Origin: Alphaproteobacteria bacterium UBA2947
Lineage (GTDB): Bacteria; Pseudomonadota; Alphaproteobacteria; Rs-D84
DNA length: 20,821 nucleotides
Reading direction: 5' to 3'
Assembly: GCA_002348925.1 (NCBI GenBank)
Contig: DEBV01000004.1
Coordinates: forward strand, 48,225-69,045
Part shown: positions 20,252 to 20,821 of the stretch, in pieces
Position numbering within the stretch: the stretch's first letter is position 1
Layout: every line of letters starts with the position of its first letter
The notes under the pieces: model-generated
The model's database searches: none
Told to the model about the DNA's origin: nothing
What the model saw: the letters and a program-made list of their open reading frames with translations, nothing else
Program-made: the position numbers and the translations under genes

Positions 20252-20560
20252 ATGTTCGGTTTAAAGAAAAAATGTGCAAGCGCAAAACCAGCTGCAAAGA
20301 AAGCACCTGCAAAAAAAGTTGCTGTTAAAAAACCAGCTGCAAAAAAACCAGCTGCAAAAAAACCAGTTGCAAAAAAAGCACCTGCAAAAAAAGTTGCTGC
20401 AAAAAAACCAGTTGCTAAAAAAGTAGTTGCAAAGAAAGCACCTGCAAAAAAAGTTGCTGCAAAAAAACCAGTTGCTAAAAAAGTAGTTGCTAAAAAACCA
20501 GCTGCAAAAAAAGCACCTGCAAAAAAACCAGCTGCTAAAAAAGTTGTTAAGAAAAAATAA
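20252..20560 (+). CDS. Lys/Ala-rich histone-H1-like protein
   Basis: 102 residues. After 'MFGLKKKCASAK' the chain is almost entirely a five-residue repeat of the form (A/V)AKK(P/A/V). It is extremely basic and should bind DNA non-specifically, like the bacterial H1 homologues (Hc1/HctB) and the Lys-rich tails of other nucleoid proteins. It has a strong ribosome site (AAGGAGAG), an upstream palindrome and its own terminators. It lies between the scaffold and the capsid start, so it is either a phage-borne accessory gene or a host nucleoid gene at this place. The repeat length is likely to vary between strains because the DNA contains a 60-bp tandem duplication. Confidence 0.85.
   Translation: MFGLKKKCASAKPAAKKAPAKKVAVKKPAAKKPAAKKPVAKKAPAKKVAAKKPVAKKVVAKKAPAKKVAAKKPVAKKVVAKKPAAKKAPAKKPAAKKVVKKK
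20371..20490 (+). repeat. 60-bp tandem duplication inside the H1-like gene
   Basis: Bases 20371-20430 and 20431-20490 are identical except at one position (20374 a versus 20434 g). Each unit encodes 20 residues, four of the five-residue repeats. The near-identity indicates recent duplication or gene conversion. Confidence 0.9.
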
Positions 20561-20579
20561 TTTTTTCACACAAGTTTAA

Positions 20580-20613
20580 AAATCCCCAAGGCGCTTGTTT
20601 TGGGGATTTTTTT
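20580..20613 (+). terminator. Terminator after the H1-like gene
   Basis: Stem AAATCCCCAA/TTGGGGATTT (20580-20609) with a 10-nt loop, followed by a T-run to 20613. Confidence 0.85.
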
Positions 20614-20626
20614 ATGATGAATTTTT

Positions 20627-20659
20627 CAGTTAGATGTAAAAAGTCTAACTGAATTTTTT
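20627..20659 (+). terminator. Second terminator between the H1-like gene and the capsid gene
   Basis: Stem CAGTTAGA/TCTAACTG (20627-20651) with a 9-nt loop, then AA and six T. Confidence 0.75.
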
Positions 20660-20752
20660 ATTGGATAATCCAATTTTTTTGGACCCTTTTGTGTTGTTTT
20701 GTATTTATGGCGCGATCCGTCGCATAACCACAAATCAAAATTTTTTCAAATC

Positions 20753-20771
20753 ATGCCGTATGGCATTTTTT
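20753..20771 (+). terminator. Third terminator, just before the capsid gene
   Basis: Stem ATGCC/GGCAT with loop GTAT (20753-20766) and six T. It ends 24 bp before the next ATG. Confidence 0.7.
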
Positions 20772-20794
20772 AATTTAAACAAAAAGGATTTCTT

Positions 20795-20821
20795 ATGTCT
20801 ATGTCTGTAGATCAAGTGTTT
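20795..20821 (+). CDS. Start of a gene, probably the phage major capsid protein (partial)
   Basis: Only nine codons are inside the window (MSMSVDQVF). A good ribosome site (AAAAAGGAT) precedes the ATG. The opening 'S-V-D-Q-V-F' and the position downstream of a scaffold gene suggest the coat protein, but nine residues cannot prove it; gene order carries the call. Confidence 0.5.

Noticed and set aside
20252..20560. CRISPR-like or satellite repeat array
   Set aside because: The repeats are codon-phased and encode a Lys/Ala-rich protein with a good ribosome site. There are no spacers of uniform length.
20661..20680. Fourth terminator TTGGAT/ATCCAA before the capsid gene
   Set aside because: The repeat has only one base between arms, so a real hairpin would have a stem of four pairs; too weak to call.
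20640..20790. tRNA gene or attachment site at the phage-like region
   Set aside because: No cloverleaf with acceptor, T-arm and anticodon could be assembled, and no direct repeat of an att type was seen in the window.

Overview
The window is an AT-rich segment of a Gram-negative bacterial chromosome, most likely from a small-genome, host-associated alphaproteobacterium. The evidence is lineage-typical gene content: map next to radC, a ZauP-like gene upstream of zapA, the LpxI (DUF1009) route to lipid A, and an 'MTHEDVW' helix-turn-helix protein of the kind that heads alphaproteobacterial S24 repressors. Lipoproteins, a trimeric autotransporter and lpxI show an outer membrane. GAPDH argues against an energy-parasitic Rickettsia. 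Species cannot be named from sequence alone.

Layout. 1-2222: holA (partial), map and radC. 2214-4747: a leftward operon of three envelope-related unknowns, including a two-helix membrane protein with a C-terminal lysozyme-like domain. 4795-5317: zauP-like and zapA division genes. 5324-7819: a serine DNA invertase, a 111-bp segment bounded by inverted hix-like sites, and a trimeric autotransporter adhesin; together these look like a phase-variation switch. 7874-12749: gapA, miaA, an unknown basic protein, and priA. 12778-15144: a VirB11-type ATPase and a small partner, divergent from a lipoprotein and a lipoprotein-anchored trigger-factor-like prolyl isomerase. 15185-17000: lpxI and a short TrmA/RlmD-type RNA methyltransferase. 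16999-17174 (minus strand): a predicted ~175-nt small RNA with two hairpins whose long loops are pyrimidine-only or nearly so and can pair with Shine-Dalgarno sequences. 17366-18728: a lone S24-type HTH domain, a lone OmpR-type winged helix, and birA. 18735-20821: the start of a phage-like or gene-transfer-agent-like module (promoter with tandem terminators, SleB-like hydrolase, holin-like protein, scaffold, histone-H1-like gene, start of a probable major capsid gene).

Two window-wide patterns stand out. First, seven genes (zauP-like, miaA, priA, virB11-like, lpxI, rlmD-like, wHTH) have a -35/-10 pair placed so that the predicted transcript begins at, or one base before, the A of the ATG, implying leaderless mRNAs. 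The other genes carry clear purine-rich ribosome sites. Second, the predicted small RNA carries anti-Shine-Dalgarno loops, which could in principle discriminate between these two mRNA classes. Promoters, RNA folds and the inversion model were read by eye and are predictions.
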